Below, one piece after another: positions 48,463-56,723 of a stretch of DNA of 64,000 bases (the stretch's first letter is position 1; every line of letters starts with the position of its first letter). Origin of the DNA: Amycolatopsis sp. NBC_01488 (GTDB lineage Bacteria > Actinomycetota > Actinomycetes > Mycobacteriales > Pseudonocardiaceae); contig NZ_CP109434.1 of NCBI RefSeq assembly GCF_036227105.1, positions 4,745,001 to 4,809,000 of the forward strand, written 5' to 3'. The notes beneath the pieces were generated by a model that made no database searches, was not told the DNA's origin, and saw only the letters and a program-made list of their open reading frames with translations. The position numbers and the translations under genes were made by a program.

Positions 48463-49482
48463 TCAGGCGGGGTCCGGTTCGGCGAGCCAGGTGCTGACCC
48501 GGCGGGCCGCCGCCATGCTCGCCCACGCCGCCAGCTCCAGCAGCGTGCCGTCGCCCGGAGTGGTGGCCCGGTACGCCGCCACCAGGCCCTCGTCGACCTG
48601 GTAGGACGCCAGCGCGATCGCCAGCGCCAGGCGGCCGGCCGCGCGTTCGGCCTCGGGCAGCTCCGCCACGGCCTCGCCGAGCCAGGCCCGGCTCAGGCCC
48701 GGCGGCTGACCGTCCCATGTGGACAGCCGAGCCTGTACCAGCGCGCGCACGCCGGGCGGCACCGCCCGCGCGCCCGCCGCCTCCGCGGCCGCGTACGCAC
48801 GGGCGAAGGCGTCCTCGACGGTCGCGTTCCCGCGAGCCCAGCCCAGCTCGGCCGGGACGGGCACCGCGGGCAGCAGGTCCAGCGACGCCCCCGGCCGCGG
48901 CCCCGAGTCCGCCCGCGGCCGCAGCACGCCGCCCAGCACCCGGCGCGCCCGCGGCTTCGCGGACTCCGGGACGTGCGACGGGAACGGCGAGTCGCGCAGG
49001 AACACGTTGACCACGCGGTTGTAGTACTGGAACGCCACCGCCACGCCGATCAGCTCGGGGGCCTGCGCCGCGGTGAACGGGGGGACGCCCGCCGCTCCGG
49101 TCGCCGACACCCGGGCCCACTTCTCGAGCGCGTCCCGGTCGGACTCGCCGACCGGGATCGCGGCCAGCGTCATGCCGTGCACGTCGACGCAGTAGGGGCA
49201 GCTGTTGGCCGCGGAGACCCCGGTGGCCACCGCTTCCTTGGCGGCCCGGTCCGCGATGCCCTGGGCCAGCAGGGTTTCGCGCAGGATCGTCCACGCCGCG
49301 GCGAGGACGTCCGGCGCCGCGGAGTGCAGCGCGACCGGCGGGGCGAGCATGCCGAACTCGCGCTCGACCTGCCGGTACACCTCGGCTACCCGGCCGGTGG
49401 CCCGGGCCCGCGGGACCACCCGGACGAACCGGGTGTCCCGCAGGGACCGGCGCACCGCCAGCCGGACCAGTCCGGCGACCAT
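48463..49482 (-). CDS. carboxymuconolactone decarboxylase (AhpD-fold) protein, double domain
   Basis: A 339-residue protein. SAANSCPYCVDVHGMTLAA (about residues 90-110) is the CxxCxxxH active site of the AhpD fold, which handles peroxides or quinones. The region after about residue 180 resembles a second copy without the cysteines. It follows the methyltransferase gene by 8 bases in the leftward operon. It may protect the cell or modify the enediyne. A smaller relative at 56047 is on the other operon. The start at 49482 is assigned by length; ATGGTC follows the previous stop directly. Confidence 0.85.
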   Translation of the reverse strand: MVAGLVRLAVRRSLRDTRFVRVVPRARATGRVAEVYRQVEREFGMLAPPVALHSAAPDVLAAAWTILRETLLAQGIADRAAKEAVATGVSAANSCPYCVDVHGMTLAAIPVGESDRDALEKWARVSATGAAGVPPFTAAQAPELIGVAVAFQYYNRVVNVFLRDSPFPSHVPESAKPRARRVLGGVLRPRADSGPRPGASLDLLPAVPVPAELGWARGNATVEDAFARAYAAAEAAGARAVPPGVRALVQARLSTWDGQPPGLSRAWLGEAVAELPEAERAAGRLALAIALASYQVDEGLVAAYRATTPGDGTLLELAAWASMAAARRVSTWLAEPDPA

Positions 49483-49490
49483 CGCGGGCC

Positions 49491-50690
49491 CTACCGGGCC
49501 GCGCGGGCGATCACGGCGCCCACGACGAAGTCCGGGTACTCCTCGGCGATCGCGTCGACGTCCGGCAGCACGGTGACGTCGGCGAGCCCGGCCGCCTCGA
49601 ACGTGGCGCGCCAGGCCGCCGGCGTCAGGAAGCCGTGCGTCGGGCGCTTCACCGGGTCGGTCATGACGTCGGTGAAGCTGTCGAGGAAGTCGAAGATGAT
49701 CTCGGCGTGGATGGGCCGCGACAGCTTCGTCGGGCGCACGCACTCGGACACGACGACCGCCCCGCCCGGCTTCAGCGCCTTCGCCGCCTCGGCGACGACG
49801 AAGTCCAGGTCGGGCGCCACGTGGAAGCAGTTCACCGCGTAGACCGCGTCGAACGTGCCCGGCTCGACGCCCTGGGCCTCCCACGGAAGCGTCATGTCGA
49901 CCCGGGCCGACTCGACGGTCGTCGTCGGGGACGCGGCCGCCGTCGCCGCCTTCTCGCCGTGCCGGGCGAACGTTTCGGCCACCTCGGTGAACCGGTAGCG
50001 CGTGACGTCGGCGCCGAGGGTGCGCAGCACCTGCTCCGCGCCGCTGCCGCAGCCGCCGCCGATCTCGAGGATCTCGAACGTGCCGGCCGCCTCGGCCGCC
50101 AGCCGGGAAAGCGCTTCCGCCCCGACCTTGTTGTTGATGGAGTACAGCAGGTTGTCGTTGGAGAAGTACTTCAGCCACAGCGGGAGCTTGTCCGGCGCGA
50201 AGAGGATCTCGTCCCCGGCGGCCTCGCCGGCGAAGAACTTCTTCGCCTCGGTGACCAGCGTCCCCAGGATCTCGACGGCGACCGCGGCACCCGGCTCCCG
50301 CACGGCGAGCTCGGCCGCGACGTCGTCGAAGTCCGGCACGGCCACCGCGCCGGGCACGTAGCGGCTGCCGTCGCGGACGAGGATCCCCGAGTCCGACAGC
50401 TTTTCGTAGAGGAAGTGCAGCGGGATCGTCCGGCGCCACGGGATCGACAGGTCCCGCTTGGCCTGCTGGACCGAGATCCCGTCGGCGGTGGGCACGGCGC
50501 CGATCGCGGCGAGGATCCGGTGCGCGGTCGCGTCGACGAGGCGCGCGAACGTCTCGTTCGCCGCCAGGAACCGGAACGGGAAGTGCGCGCGGACCCGCTC
50601 GTCGGCGATGGCGGCGCGCAGCTTCGCGAACTCCGCCGCCTTCGGGTGCTGCTCGGGTGTTCCGTACGCGTGCTCCGCCGAGTCACTCAT
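49491..50690 (-). CDS. SAM-dependent methyltransferase
   Basis: A 399-residue class I methyltransferase. The glycine motif EILEIGGGCGSGAEQVL is at about residue 190, followed by FDAVYAVNCFHVAPDL (motif IV) and LKPGGAVVVSECVRPTK (motif V-VI). The N-terminal 170 residues are a helical region probably used in dimerisation or substrate binding. It is a plausible O- or C-methylase for an enediyne decoration. The start could be GTG at 50699, nine bases further upstream. It is the third of four genes in the operon, and its stop lies 8 bases from the next start. Confidence 0.82.
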   Translation of the reverse strand: MSDSAEHAYGTPEQHPKAAEFAKLRAAIADERVRAHFPFRFLAANETFARLVDATAHRILAAIGAVPTADGISVQQAKRDLSIPWRRTIPLHFLYEKLSDSGILVRDGSRYVPGAVAVPDFDDVAAELAVREPGAAVAVEILGTLVTEAKKFFAGEAAGDEILFAPDKLPLWLKYFSNDNLLYSINNKVGAEALSRLAAEAAGTFEILEIGGGCGSGAEQVLRTLGADVTRYRFTEVAETFARHGEKAATAAASPTTTVESARVDMTLPWEAQGVEPGTFDAVYAVNCFHVAPDLDFVVAEAAKALKPGGAVVVSECVRPTKLSRPIHAEIIFDFLDSFTDVMTDPVKRPTHGFLTPAAWRATFEAAGLADVTVLPDVDAIAEEYPDFVVGAVIARAAR

Positions 50691-50721
50691 GATCTTCACT
50701 CACTTTCGCGATGTCGGACGG

Positions 50722-52098
50722 TCAGGCCGCGGAACGGCCGGCTGCCGGGAAGTGGCGGACGGTGAGGGGGAGCCCGCCGCCGAGCCGCAGCGACATCATC
50801 GGCTCGGGCTTGGCCGCGTACCCCGGCACCGGGTCGAAGCTCAGGTCGCGCAGCAGCGTGGAAATGATGAAGGTCGCTTCCATCATCCCCAGGTGGTTGC
50901 CGACGCAGAACCGCGGACCGGCGCCGAACGGGATGTGCGCGTAGCGCGGCCGGTCCACCGGGACGTCCGGGTCGAACCGCTCGGGGTCGAACCGGTCCGG
51001 CTCCGGCCAGTACCGCGGGTGCCGGTGCAGGGTGTACGGGCAGATCAGCACCTCGGCGCCGGCCGGCACGTGGTAGCCGCCGACCTCGTCGTCGGCCAGC
51101 GCGCGGCGCGGGAGGATCCACACCGGCGGGCGCAGCCGCATGGCCTCCTGCAGCACCATGTGCGTGTAGCGCAACGACGTCAGGTCCGCGTAGGCCGGAC
51201 GGCGGTCGCCGTAGACCGCGACGGCCTCCTCGTGCAGCCGGTCCCCGACTTCCGGGTGACGGCTGACCAGGTCGAGCGTCCAGCCGACGGTGCTGGCCGT
51301 GGTCTCGTGCCCGGCCAGCAGCAGCGTCACCAGCTCGTCGCGCATGCGGCGGTCGCCGACGCGCTTGTCGGTCTCCCGGGCGGTGGAGGCGATGAGCCGG
51401 GTCAGCACGTCGTCGCCGGCCGCGGAGGGCTGGGCCTTCCGCCGTTCGACGAGCGCGCCGACCACCTCCTGGAGGTGGTCGCGGGCCGAGCGGAACGCGC
51501 GCTGCCCCTTCAGCGGCAGCCACCGCGGCACCATGCCGAGCGTTTCCATCTCGAACATGGCCTGGTCCTGCACGGCCTCGAAGGAGTGCTCGACGCCGTC
51601 GAACTCGCCGAGGTCGATGTCCAGCAGGGTGCTGCCGAGCACGCCCAGCGTGAGGGCGGTGACCTCGGTCAGCACGTCGGCCGGGCGGCCGCGGCCGGCG
51701 TGCGCGGCGAGCCGCTCGACCAGGCCGAGCGCCTCGTCGACGATCACGTCGGCCTGCGCGGCGATCCGCTTGTGCTGGAACACCGGCTGGATGGTGCGCC
51801 GCTGTTCCTTCCACAGCGCGCCTTCCGACGTCAGCAGCCCGTCGCCCAGCGCCCGCTTGGCCTCCGTGTAGCCGATGCCCTTGTGGTAGTTGGCCGCGTT
51901 GTCCGCGAGCACGTGCTTGGCGTGGTCGGGGTGGTTGAAGATGTAGAGCGTCTTCGGGCCGATCGCCACCCGCACGGCGTCGCCGTACTCGCGGACCGCC
52001 TCGCTCATCAGGCCCAGCCGGTCCGCGCGCAGCTTGCGCAGGATGCCCGGAGCCGCCCGGCGGGGCGGTCCCGGTGGCACGCGCCGCGAGCCGGTCAT
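50722..52098 (-). CDS. cytochrome P450 hydroxylase (E7-like)
   Basis: A 458-residue P450. The I-helix LLLAGHETTAST, the ExxR helix EAMRLRPPVW and the haem loop FGAGPRFCVGNHLG with the cysteine ligand are all present. The N-terminus has a proline-rich PPGPPR hinge. E7 in 9-membered enediyne clusters is a P450 that oxidises the core. The start overlaps the stop of the SgcJ-like gene (ATGA on the minus strand), so the two are co-translated. A second P450 gene at 58346 is frameshifted. Confidence 0.93.
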   Translation of the reverse strand: MTGSRRVPPGPPRRAAPGILRKLRADRLGLMSEAVREYGDAVRVAIGPKTLYIFNHPDHAKHVLADNAANYHKGIGYTEAKRALGDGLLTSEGALWKEQRRTIQPVFQHKRIAAQADVIVDEALGLVERLAAHAGRGRPADVLTEVTALTLGVLGSTLLDIDLGEFDGVEHSFEAVQDQAMFEMETLGMVPRWLPLKGQRAFRSARDHLQEVVGALVERRKAQPSAAGDDVLTRLIASTARETDKRVGDRRMRDELVTLLLAGHETTASTVGWTLDLVSRHPEVGDRLHEEAVAVYGDRRPAYADLTSLRYTHMVLQEAMRLRPPVWILPRRALADDEVGGYHVPAGAEVLICPYTLHRHPRYWPEPDRFDPERFDPDVPVDRPRYAHIPFGAGPRFCVGNHLGMMEATFIISTLLRDLSFDPVPGYAAKPEPMMSLRLGGGLPLTVRHFPAAGRSAA

Positions 52099-52538
52099 GC
52101 GGAGACGGCGTCCGTGCCGGGGAAGGGCAGGCCGACCTTCGAGGTCGTGTTCTGGTAGGCGGCGAGCTGCCACTGGCCCTCGGTGCGCACGACGAGCCAG
52201 GACGCCCGGATGGCCTGCGCGTCGGACACCTCGGTCTCGCCTTCCGCCAGGACACCGCCCGAGGACAGCAGCAGGGCGACGTCGGCGCCGAGGAACCGCA
52301 GGCCGATCGGCTTGCCGACGACCTGCGTGCCGGCGTAGTGGCTCGCGAACGCGTCGGCGAAGTAGGCCTTGATGTCCTGGCGGCCCTTCCGGAACACGCC
52401 GGGCAGGATCAGCGTCCCGTCGTCGGTGAACAGGTCGGCGATCGACGCGGCGTCCTGGTGCGCCCAGGCCGCGAGGAGGCGCTGGGGGATCACTGCGACG
52501 GCCGCCTGGTCGGCGGCCGACACCTCGGTCGTGGTCAT
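52095..52538 (-). CDS. SgcJ/EcaC-family NTF2-like protein
   Basis: A 147-residue protein of the SnoaL/ketosteroid isomerase fold. FTDDGTLILPGVFRKGRQDI and the C-terminal WLVVRTEGQWQLAAYQNT match the SgcJ/EcaC group that occurs in C-1027-type clusters, where SgcJ acts with PKSE and E10 in making the enediyne precursor. It is the first gene of the leftward operon. AAAGGAAG lies 7 bases before the ATG, and TGA overlaps the P450 ATG. Confidence 0.88.
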   Translation of the reverse strand: MTTTEVSAADQAAVAVIPQRLLAAWAHQDAASIADLFTDDGTLILPGVFRKGRQDIKAYFADAFASHYAGTQVVGKPIGLRFLGADVALLLSSGGVLAEGETEVSDAQAIRASWLVVRTEGQWQLAAYQNTTSKVGLPFPGTDAVSA

Positions 52539-52684
52539 GGTGCTTCCTTTCGGCGCGAGCGACGGAAACCGCGGGCGGACGAAGGAAACTGGCCCCGAAC
52601 GCGGGCGCTCGTCTCCCAGCCGGCCGGTCCAGGTTCGCATCGGCGCCGCGCCGGCCACGTCTCCCGCAGTGCGGATCGCCGTGG

Positions 52685-52921
52685 TCAGGCCGCCGATCCG
52701 CGGGCGCGGACCGGGGCGTGGGTGCTGTGGCCGGCGTGCACCGCGACGTAACGGACTTCGCCGTCGATCAGCACTTCCAGCTCGGTCCGCCGGCCCGGTT
52801 CGAACGCGCCGCCGCACGCCGCGCAGGTGCGCTGGCGCGCAGCCGCGCCTCCCTCGGCGAGCGAAGCCGGGCCGGTGGCGTCTCCGGCGCGGACGCGGCG
52901 CGGGGCGGGCTTCTCGGTCAT
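52685..52921 (-). CDS. small CxxC (zinc-ribbon-like) protein
   Basis: A 78-residue protein. The single RTCAACGGAFEPGRR motif (about residues 31-45) resembles half of a zinc ribbon. The C-terminal half reads VLIDGEVRYVAVHAGHS, with two histidines that could complete the metal site. AGGAGG precedes the ATG. It lies 147 bases upstream of the SgcJ-like gene in the same direction. Function is unknown. Confidence 0.55.
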   Translation of the reverse strand: MTEKPAPRRVRAGDATGPASLAEGGAAARQRTCAACGGAFEPGRRTELEVLIDGEVRYVAVHAGHSTHAPVRARGSAA

Positions 52922-53019
52922 GGGGCACCTCCTGTGCGGACGCCGGCGTCGTCACCGGGCGGGCGTGCGGAACTCCGGTCCGGCCAGTGCACACCGCACG
53001 GGTTCGGCGGGACGACTTG

Positions 53020-53030
53020 TGCGTTGCGCA
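53020..53030. promoter_or_regulatory. TGCG-TTG-CGCA palindrome
   Basis: TGCGTTGCGCA has perfect 4-bp arms. It lies midway in the gap between the divergent genes at 52921 and 53205 (99 bases from the first, 175 from the second) and is the rightmost copy of the motif shared with 12883, 19932, 19991, 29718 and 29740. Confidence 0.5.
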
Positions 53031-53204
53031 ACCGCCGCGGTATGGCGGATCCACCGGTGCGGCAGCGCACGGCGGGAGATGCCGCCGCGCCCGCGCCCCG
53101 GCCAGACTGGAAGCCGTTTGGGCCGGAGTGTCACCGGGCCCGGCGCGGACCAGGCCCGCGACCCGTCCGGGTGCCCGGCGGAGGTTTGAGGGGGAGGCCG
53201 GCTG

Positions 53205-53537
53205 ATGGCGATGCGCCTCCAGCTCACCGAGGGGTTCGAGCTGCTCGAGGAGTGGGCCGAATCGGCGTCGCAGGCCGAGCGGAACGTCCTGTACGAGGCC
53301 CTGTTCGCCGTCGGCGACGGATCCGCTTTCCTGATCTACGACATTTTCGGCGACCCGCGTGACCGGAGCAATTTCATCCTCGCGGTGAAACCGGCCCTGG
53401 TGCTGAAAGTCCTGCTGCGGCGCGCGGATTCGTCGTTCGCGATCCGCTACATCGGCGCACCGGACGACGACCGCGTCGACGCCGTCGAGGACACCGCGCC
53501 CGCCCAGGAGCAACCGAGCAGCCCGGACGGGGCCTAG
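53205..53537 (+). CDS. 110-residue protein of unknown function
   Basis: A small protein with LQLTEGFELLEEWAESASQA at the start and a helix-strand mix after (ALFAVGDGSAFLIYDIFGDP, LVLKVLLRRADSSFAIRYIG). The C-terminus is acidic. GGGGGAGG lies 9 bases upstream of the ATG. I do not recognise a family. The palindrome at 53020 precedes it, so it may be a target of the cluster regulator. It stands alone, 229 bases before the next operon. Confidence 0.6.
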   Translation: MAMRLQLTEGFELLEEWAESASQAERNVLYEALFAVGDGSAFLIYDIFGDPRDRSNFILAVKPALVLKVLLRRADSSFAIRYIGAPDDDRVDAVEDTAPAQEQPSSPDGA

Positions 53538-53766
53538 CGGGACGTGGCCGTGTCCGGAAAGCCCGGTGTCCCGGTAGCACGCACGTCAATCTCGCCGGCC
53601 GCACCCGCAGGGCCGGCACCTCGACCGCGGGGCGGCGGCCGGGCGCGCCGATCACGAAGTCGATCATGAATTCCTCACCTTGACAGTTTCTCTCAGCATG
53701 TGAAAGCCTTTTTACGTTTGCTGGTCAGCCCTCATTACTGGGGTCTTCAACATAGGAGGCTGCACC

Positions 53767-54315
53767 ATGTCATCACCTGAATTGCCGGGGTTGGACGTCT
53801 CCGGCCGCGTGCGGGCCCGTGATATTCAGATGACCGGTGTGGCCGACCTCGGCCGCCGGGTGCTGATGATCACCGGCGCGATCGACACCACCGACCACGA
53901 CGTCGCGGTCAACGTGACCCTGCCGGAGCCGGGCCGCTGGCAGGTCATCAAGGCCGAGACGAACCTCACCGACCGGACCTGGGTGGCCATGCAGGCGGTG
54001 CTGGACGAGGATTCGACGTTCGTCGACGACGCCGGCACCGCGGTGATGTCCCCGCAGTTCGCCAAGAGCTTCATGACGCCGGACCAGCGGCGGCTCACCT
54101 TCTACGACGGCGAAGTGCGCCCGGGCGAAGCCGTGCTGAAGATGTATTCGATGGAGACGAGCGGCCGCAAGCCGGGCTACTTCTACTCCCGCTACAGCCC
54201 GATCGCCACCGACAGCGCCGAACAGTCCGAGGCGACGCTGGACCAGCTGGTCAGCGACGGGATGCAGCAACGCCCGGTGATCGAGCTGATCGTGCCGATC
54301 ACCGTCGTCGACTGA
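53767..54315 (+). CDS. 182-residue protein of unknown function, first gene of the second enediyne operon
   Basis: A soluble protein without a signal sequence. The N-terminal ELPGLDVSGRVRARDIQMTG leads to strands such as VNVTLPEPGRWQVIKAETN and VLKMYSMETSGRKPGYFYSR, ending in VIELIVPITVVD. No motif is recognised; the beta-rich look suggests a lipocalin-like or similar barrel. AGGAGG precedes the ATG. The FAD oxidoreductase gene starts 16 bases after it, so the two are co-transcribed and probably act in one step. It is not the CagA/NcsA type of apoprotein, which has a signal peptide and disulphides. Confidence 0.6.
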   Translation: MSSPELPGLDVSGRVRARDIQMTGVADLGRRVLMITGAIDTTDHDVAVNVTLPEPGRWQVIKAETNLTDRTWVAMQAVLDEDSTFVDDAGTAVMSPQFAKSFMTPDQRRLTFYDGEVRPGEAVLKMYSMETSGRKPGYFYSRYSPIATDSAEQSEATLDQLVSDGMQQRPVIELIVPITVVD

Positions 54316-54331
54316 GCCCGGCAGGGGCCTC

Positions 54332-55636
54332 GTGATCACGTTCGTGCCCGAGCCGCACCTGCTCGACTCGCCCCGCGGGCGTGACTGGCCGCGCGTGGGC
54401 GCACCGGTCCGCCCCGGCACCACGCCCGGGAACTCGGCCGACGTCGTCATCGTCGGGGCCGGCCCGGCGGGGCTCGCGGTCGCTTCCGCGTTGTGGCACC
54501 ACGGCGTCCGCGACGTCGTGGTGCTCGACCGGACCGGCCGCCCCTGCGGGCGGTTCTTCGACCGGATCGACCGCCTCGGCCAGCGGGTGCTGCGCTCGCC
54601 GTACGAGCACCACCCCGGCGTGGAGGGGTACCGCGACTGCGAACTGCTGGACTTCGCCCGGCTGCACTGGGCGCGGTTGACGCGCACCGAGCGGCGGGAG
54701 ATCCGGATGGCGCAGGCCGGGCACCGCTCGGTCGTGCCGGTCGACGTCTTCGAGGCCTACTGCGACCACCTCGTGACGAGCCACCACATCGCGGAGACGA
54801 CGTGGCAGGCGTCCGTGCGCGAGGTGCTGCCGACCGCCGACGCGGTGACGGTGCGCGCGGACCGGTTCACCGTCACCGCGCGGCACGCCGTGCTCTGCCT
54901 CGGCGAGGAGCGCAGCCCGGCGCCCGACGCCTGGTGGGGCGGCGGCCGTCCGCCGGCCGGAGTGTCCTTTTGGGACGAACCGGGGCCCGCGGGCGGGCCG
55001 CGCCAGATCGTGGTCGGCGCCGGGCTCACCGCGGCGCACCTGATCGCCGACGCGCTGCGGGCCGGCCGCCGGGTGCACTGGGTGGTCCGGGAAACGGCCG
55101 AGCGCTACCAGTGCGCCGACGTCAATTCGTCGTTCTTCCGCCCGGAAGGCCGTGCGCGCTTCGACGGCGTCGACCGGGCCGGGCGGCTGGAGCTGATGCG
55201 CCGCCACCGGCGAGCGTCGATCATGTTCGAGTTCCGCCCGCTGCTGCGGGAAGCCGAGTCCGACGGGCGGCTGGTCGTCCACCGCGGCGAGGCGGTGAAG
55301 GAGATCGGCGACGGCGTCGTCTGCCGGCTGGAGAGCGGGCGCGTGGTCGAGGCGGACACCGCCGTGCTGGCCCTCGGCACGACGCCGTCGAGCGGCGCCG
55401 GGCTGATCCCCGCGGACCTCGTGGGCGAGCGGGACGGCTGGCCGGACCTGGACGAGCGGACGCTCCGCTACACCCACGCGCCGCGCGTGTCGGTGGTCGG
55501 GGCGGCGGCCGGGCTGATGCTCGGGCCGGCCGCGCGCAACATCGACGGCCACCGCGTGGCGACCGCGCGGGTGGCCGCGTCGATCGCGCACGGCCTGCGC
55601 CACGGAGACGTCTGCGGGGAGCGAGTCGGTGCCTGA
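54332..55636 (+). CDS. FAD/NAD(P)-binding oxidoreductase (flavin monooxygenase-like)
   Basis: A 434-residue flavoprotein. The FAD motif ADVVIVGAGPAGLAVASALW (residues 35-55) and the second dinucleotide motif QIVVGAGLTAAHLIADALRAG (about 228-250) have the layout of class B flavin monooxygenases. SVVGAAAGLMLGPAARNIDGHR is the C-terminal FAD contact. It may oxygenate the core or a side chain. It starts at GTG and lies 16 bases after the unknown gene. Its stop overlaps the next gene by eight bases. Confidence 0.82.
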   Translation: MITFVPEPHLLDSPRGRDWPRVGAPVRPGTTPGNSADVVIVGAGPAGLAVASALWHHGVRDVVVLDRTGRPCGRFFDRIDRLGQRVLRSPYEHHPGVEGYRDCELLDFARLHWARLTRTERREIRMAQAGHRSVVPVDVFEAYCDHLVTSHHIAETTWQASVREVLPTADAVTVRADRFTVTARHAVLCLGEERSPAPDAWWGGGRPPAGVSFWDEPGPAGGPRQIVVGAGLTAAHLIADALRAGRRVHWVVRETAERYQCADVNSSFFRPEGRARFDGVDRAGRLELMRRHRRASIMFEFRPLLREAESDGRLVVHRGEAVKEIGDGVVCRLESGRVVEADTAVLALGTTPSSGAGLIPADLVGERDGWPDLDERTLRYTHAPRVSVVGAAAGLMLGPAARNIDGHRVATARVAASIAHGLRHGDVCGERVGA

Positions 55637-56075
55637 CACCCGGTTCGCGCTCCCCGCCGTCGACGATCCGGGCTCGACCGAGGTGGGCGTCGTCCTGCTC
55701 GGCCTCGACGCGCAGCGCCTGCTGGCCGGGCTCGGGTTCGCCCGGCTCGCCGACGATCCGGCGCTGGTGACGCAAGCGGTCGACCAGGCCCGGCACGGCG
55801 CGGCCGGGTTCGGCTTCCCCGGCCTGGTCGCGGCCGGGTGCACGCGCTGGCGCGCGGTCCGCGGAGCCTTCGCGAGCCCGCCGGGGACATCGTCTCCCGC
55901 CTCGCTGCGCCGGGCGTGGGCCGAGGCCGCCGAGCGGGCCGCCACCGCCGTCCCCGACGCCGGCCCGGCCTCGATCGCCTACCTGACCGCCTGTTCGCTG
56001 CGCCGCGCGGAAGTCGACCGGCTGGCCGACGGAGACGGAGAACCCGATGTCGTACCTGAAGTCCCTGCCGGCTGA
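55629..56075 (+). CDS. 148-residue protein of unknown function
   Basis: An alanine- and leucine-rich, mostly helical protein (STEVGVVLLGLDAQRLLAGLG, PASLRRAWAEAAERAATAV, ASIAYLTACSLRRAEVDRLA). GGGGAG lies 6 bases before the GTG. It overlaps the FAD gene by eight bases and the CMD gene at 56047 by 29 bases. Such overlaps suggest tight coupling. I do not recognise the family, but it may form a unit with the CMD protein. Confidence 0.6.
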   Translation: MPDTRFALPAVDDPGSTEVGVVLLGLDAQRLLAGLGFARLADDPALVTQAVDQARHGAAGFGFPGLVAAGCTRWRAVRGAFASPPGTSSPASLRRAWAEAAERAATAVPDAGPASIAYLTACSLRRAEVDRLADGDGEPDVVPEVPAG

Positions 56076-56598
56076 AACCCGGCTCCTGCACGTGTTCGAG
56101 GCCTATCCCGGTCCGGCACGCCCGCTGCTGGACCTGCACGAGCAGGTGATGCGCGCCGGCTCGCCGTTCACCCCCGGCGAGCGCGAGCTGATCGCCGCGT
56201 ACGTGTCGGGCGTGAACAGCTGCGGCTACTGCCACGGCATCCACACGGTCACCGCGGAGGCGTTCGGCGTCCCCGAAGGGCTGCTCGCCGCCGCGGTGCG
56301 CGACCTCGGTTCCGCGCCGGTGGACGAGAAGATGCGGCCGGTGCTGGCCTACGTCGGCAAGCTGACCCGCACGCCGTCCCGGATGACCGACGCCGACGCC
56401 GAAGCCGTGTTCGCCGCCGGCTGGGACGACCGTGCCCTGCACGACGCGATCCAGGTCTGCGCGCTGTTCAACTTCATGAACCGCGTGGTGGAGGGCGTGG
56501 GCCTGCGGGCCGACGACGCCTACGCGACGACGTCCGGCCGGCGGCTGCGCGACATCGGGTACGCCGGCCTGGCCGAGTTCCTCCCGAAGGTGAGCTGA
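56047..56598 (+). CDS. AhpD-like carboxymuconolactone decarboxylase-fold peroxidase
   Basis: A 183-residue protein. The motif VNSCGYCHGIHTVTAE (about residues 55-70) has the CxxCxxxH active site of AhpD-type peroxidases. The helix ICALFNFMNRVVEGVGL-like VCALFNFMNRVVEGVGLRAD is a family marker of peroxidase-related enzymes. It could reduce a peroxide formed with the reactive product. GGAGACGGAG precedes the ATG. It overlaps the previous gene. A distant relative is at 48463. Confidence 0.87.
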   Translation: MSYLKSLPAETRLLHVFEAYPGPARPLLDLHEQVMRAGSPFTPGERELIAAYVSGVNSCGYCHGIHTVTAEAFGVPEGLLAAAVRDLGSAPVDEKMRPVLAYVGKLTRTPSRMTDADAEAVFAAGWDDRALHDAIQVCALFNFMNRVVEGVGLRADDAYATTSGRRLRDIGYAGLAEFLPKVS

Positions 56599-56723
56599 AC
56601 GGCCACCCCCTGCGCAACCGTGAGGACGCAGGTACTCGCCGTCCCGCCGGATGCTCGATCGGCAGCAGCCCCGCCGGCGCCCGCCGGTGGCGGACGGCGG
56701 ATGCGCGGAGGGGTGCGGAGATC

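Noticed and set aside
53374..53667. Minus-strand frame with GTGAGG before an ATG at 53667
   Set aside because: Overlaps the gene at 53205, and the later part is arginine-rich nonsense. A short remnant cannot be excluded, but support is weak.
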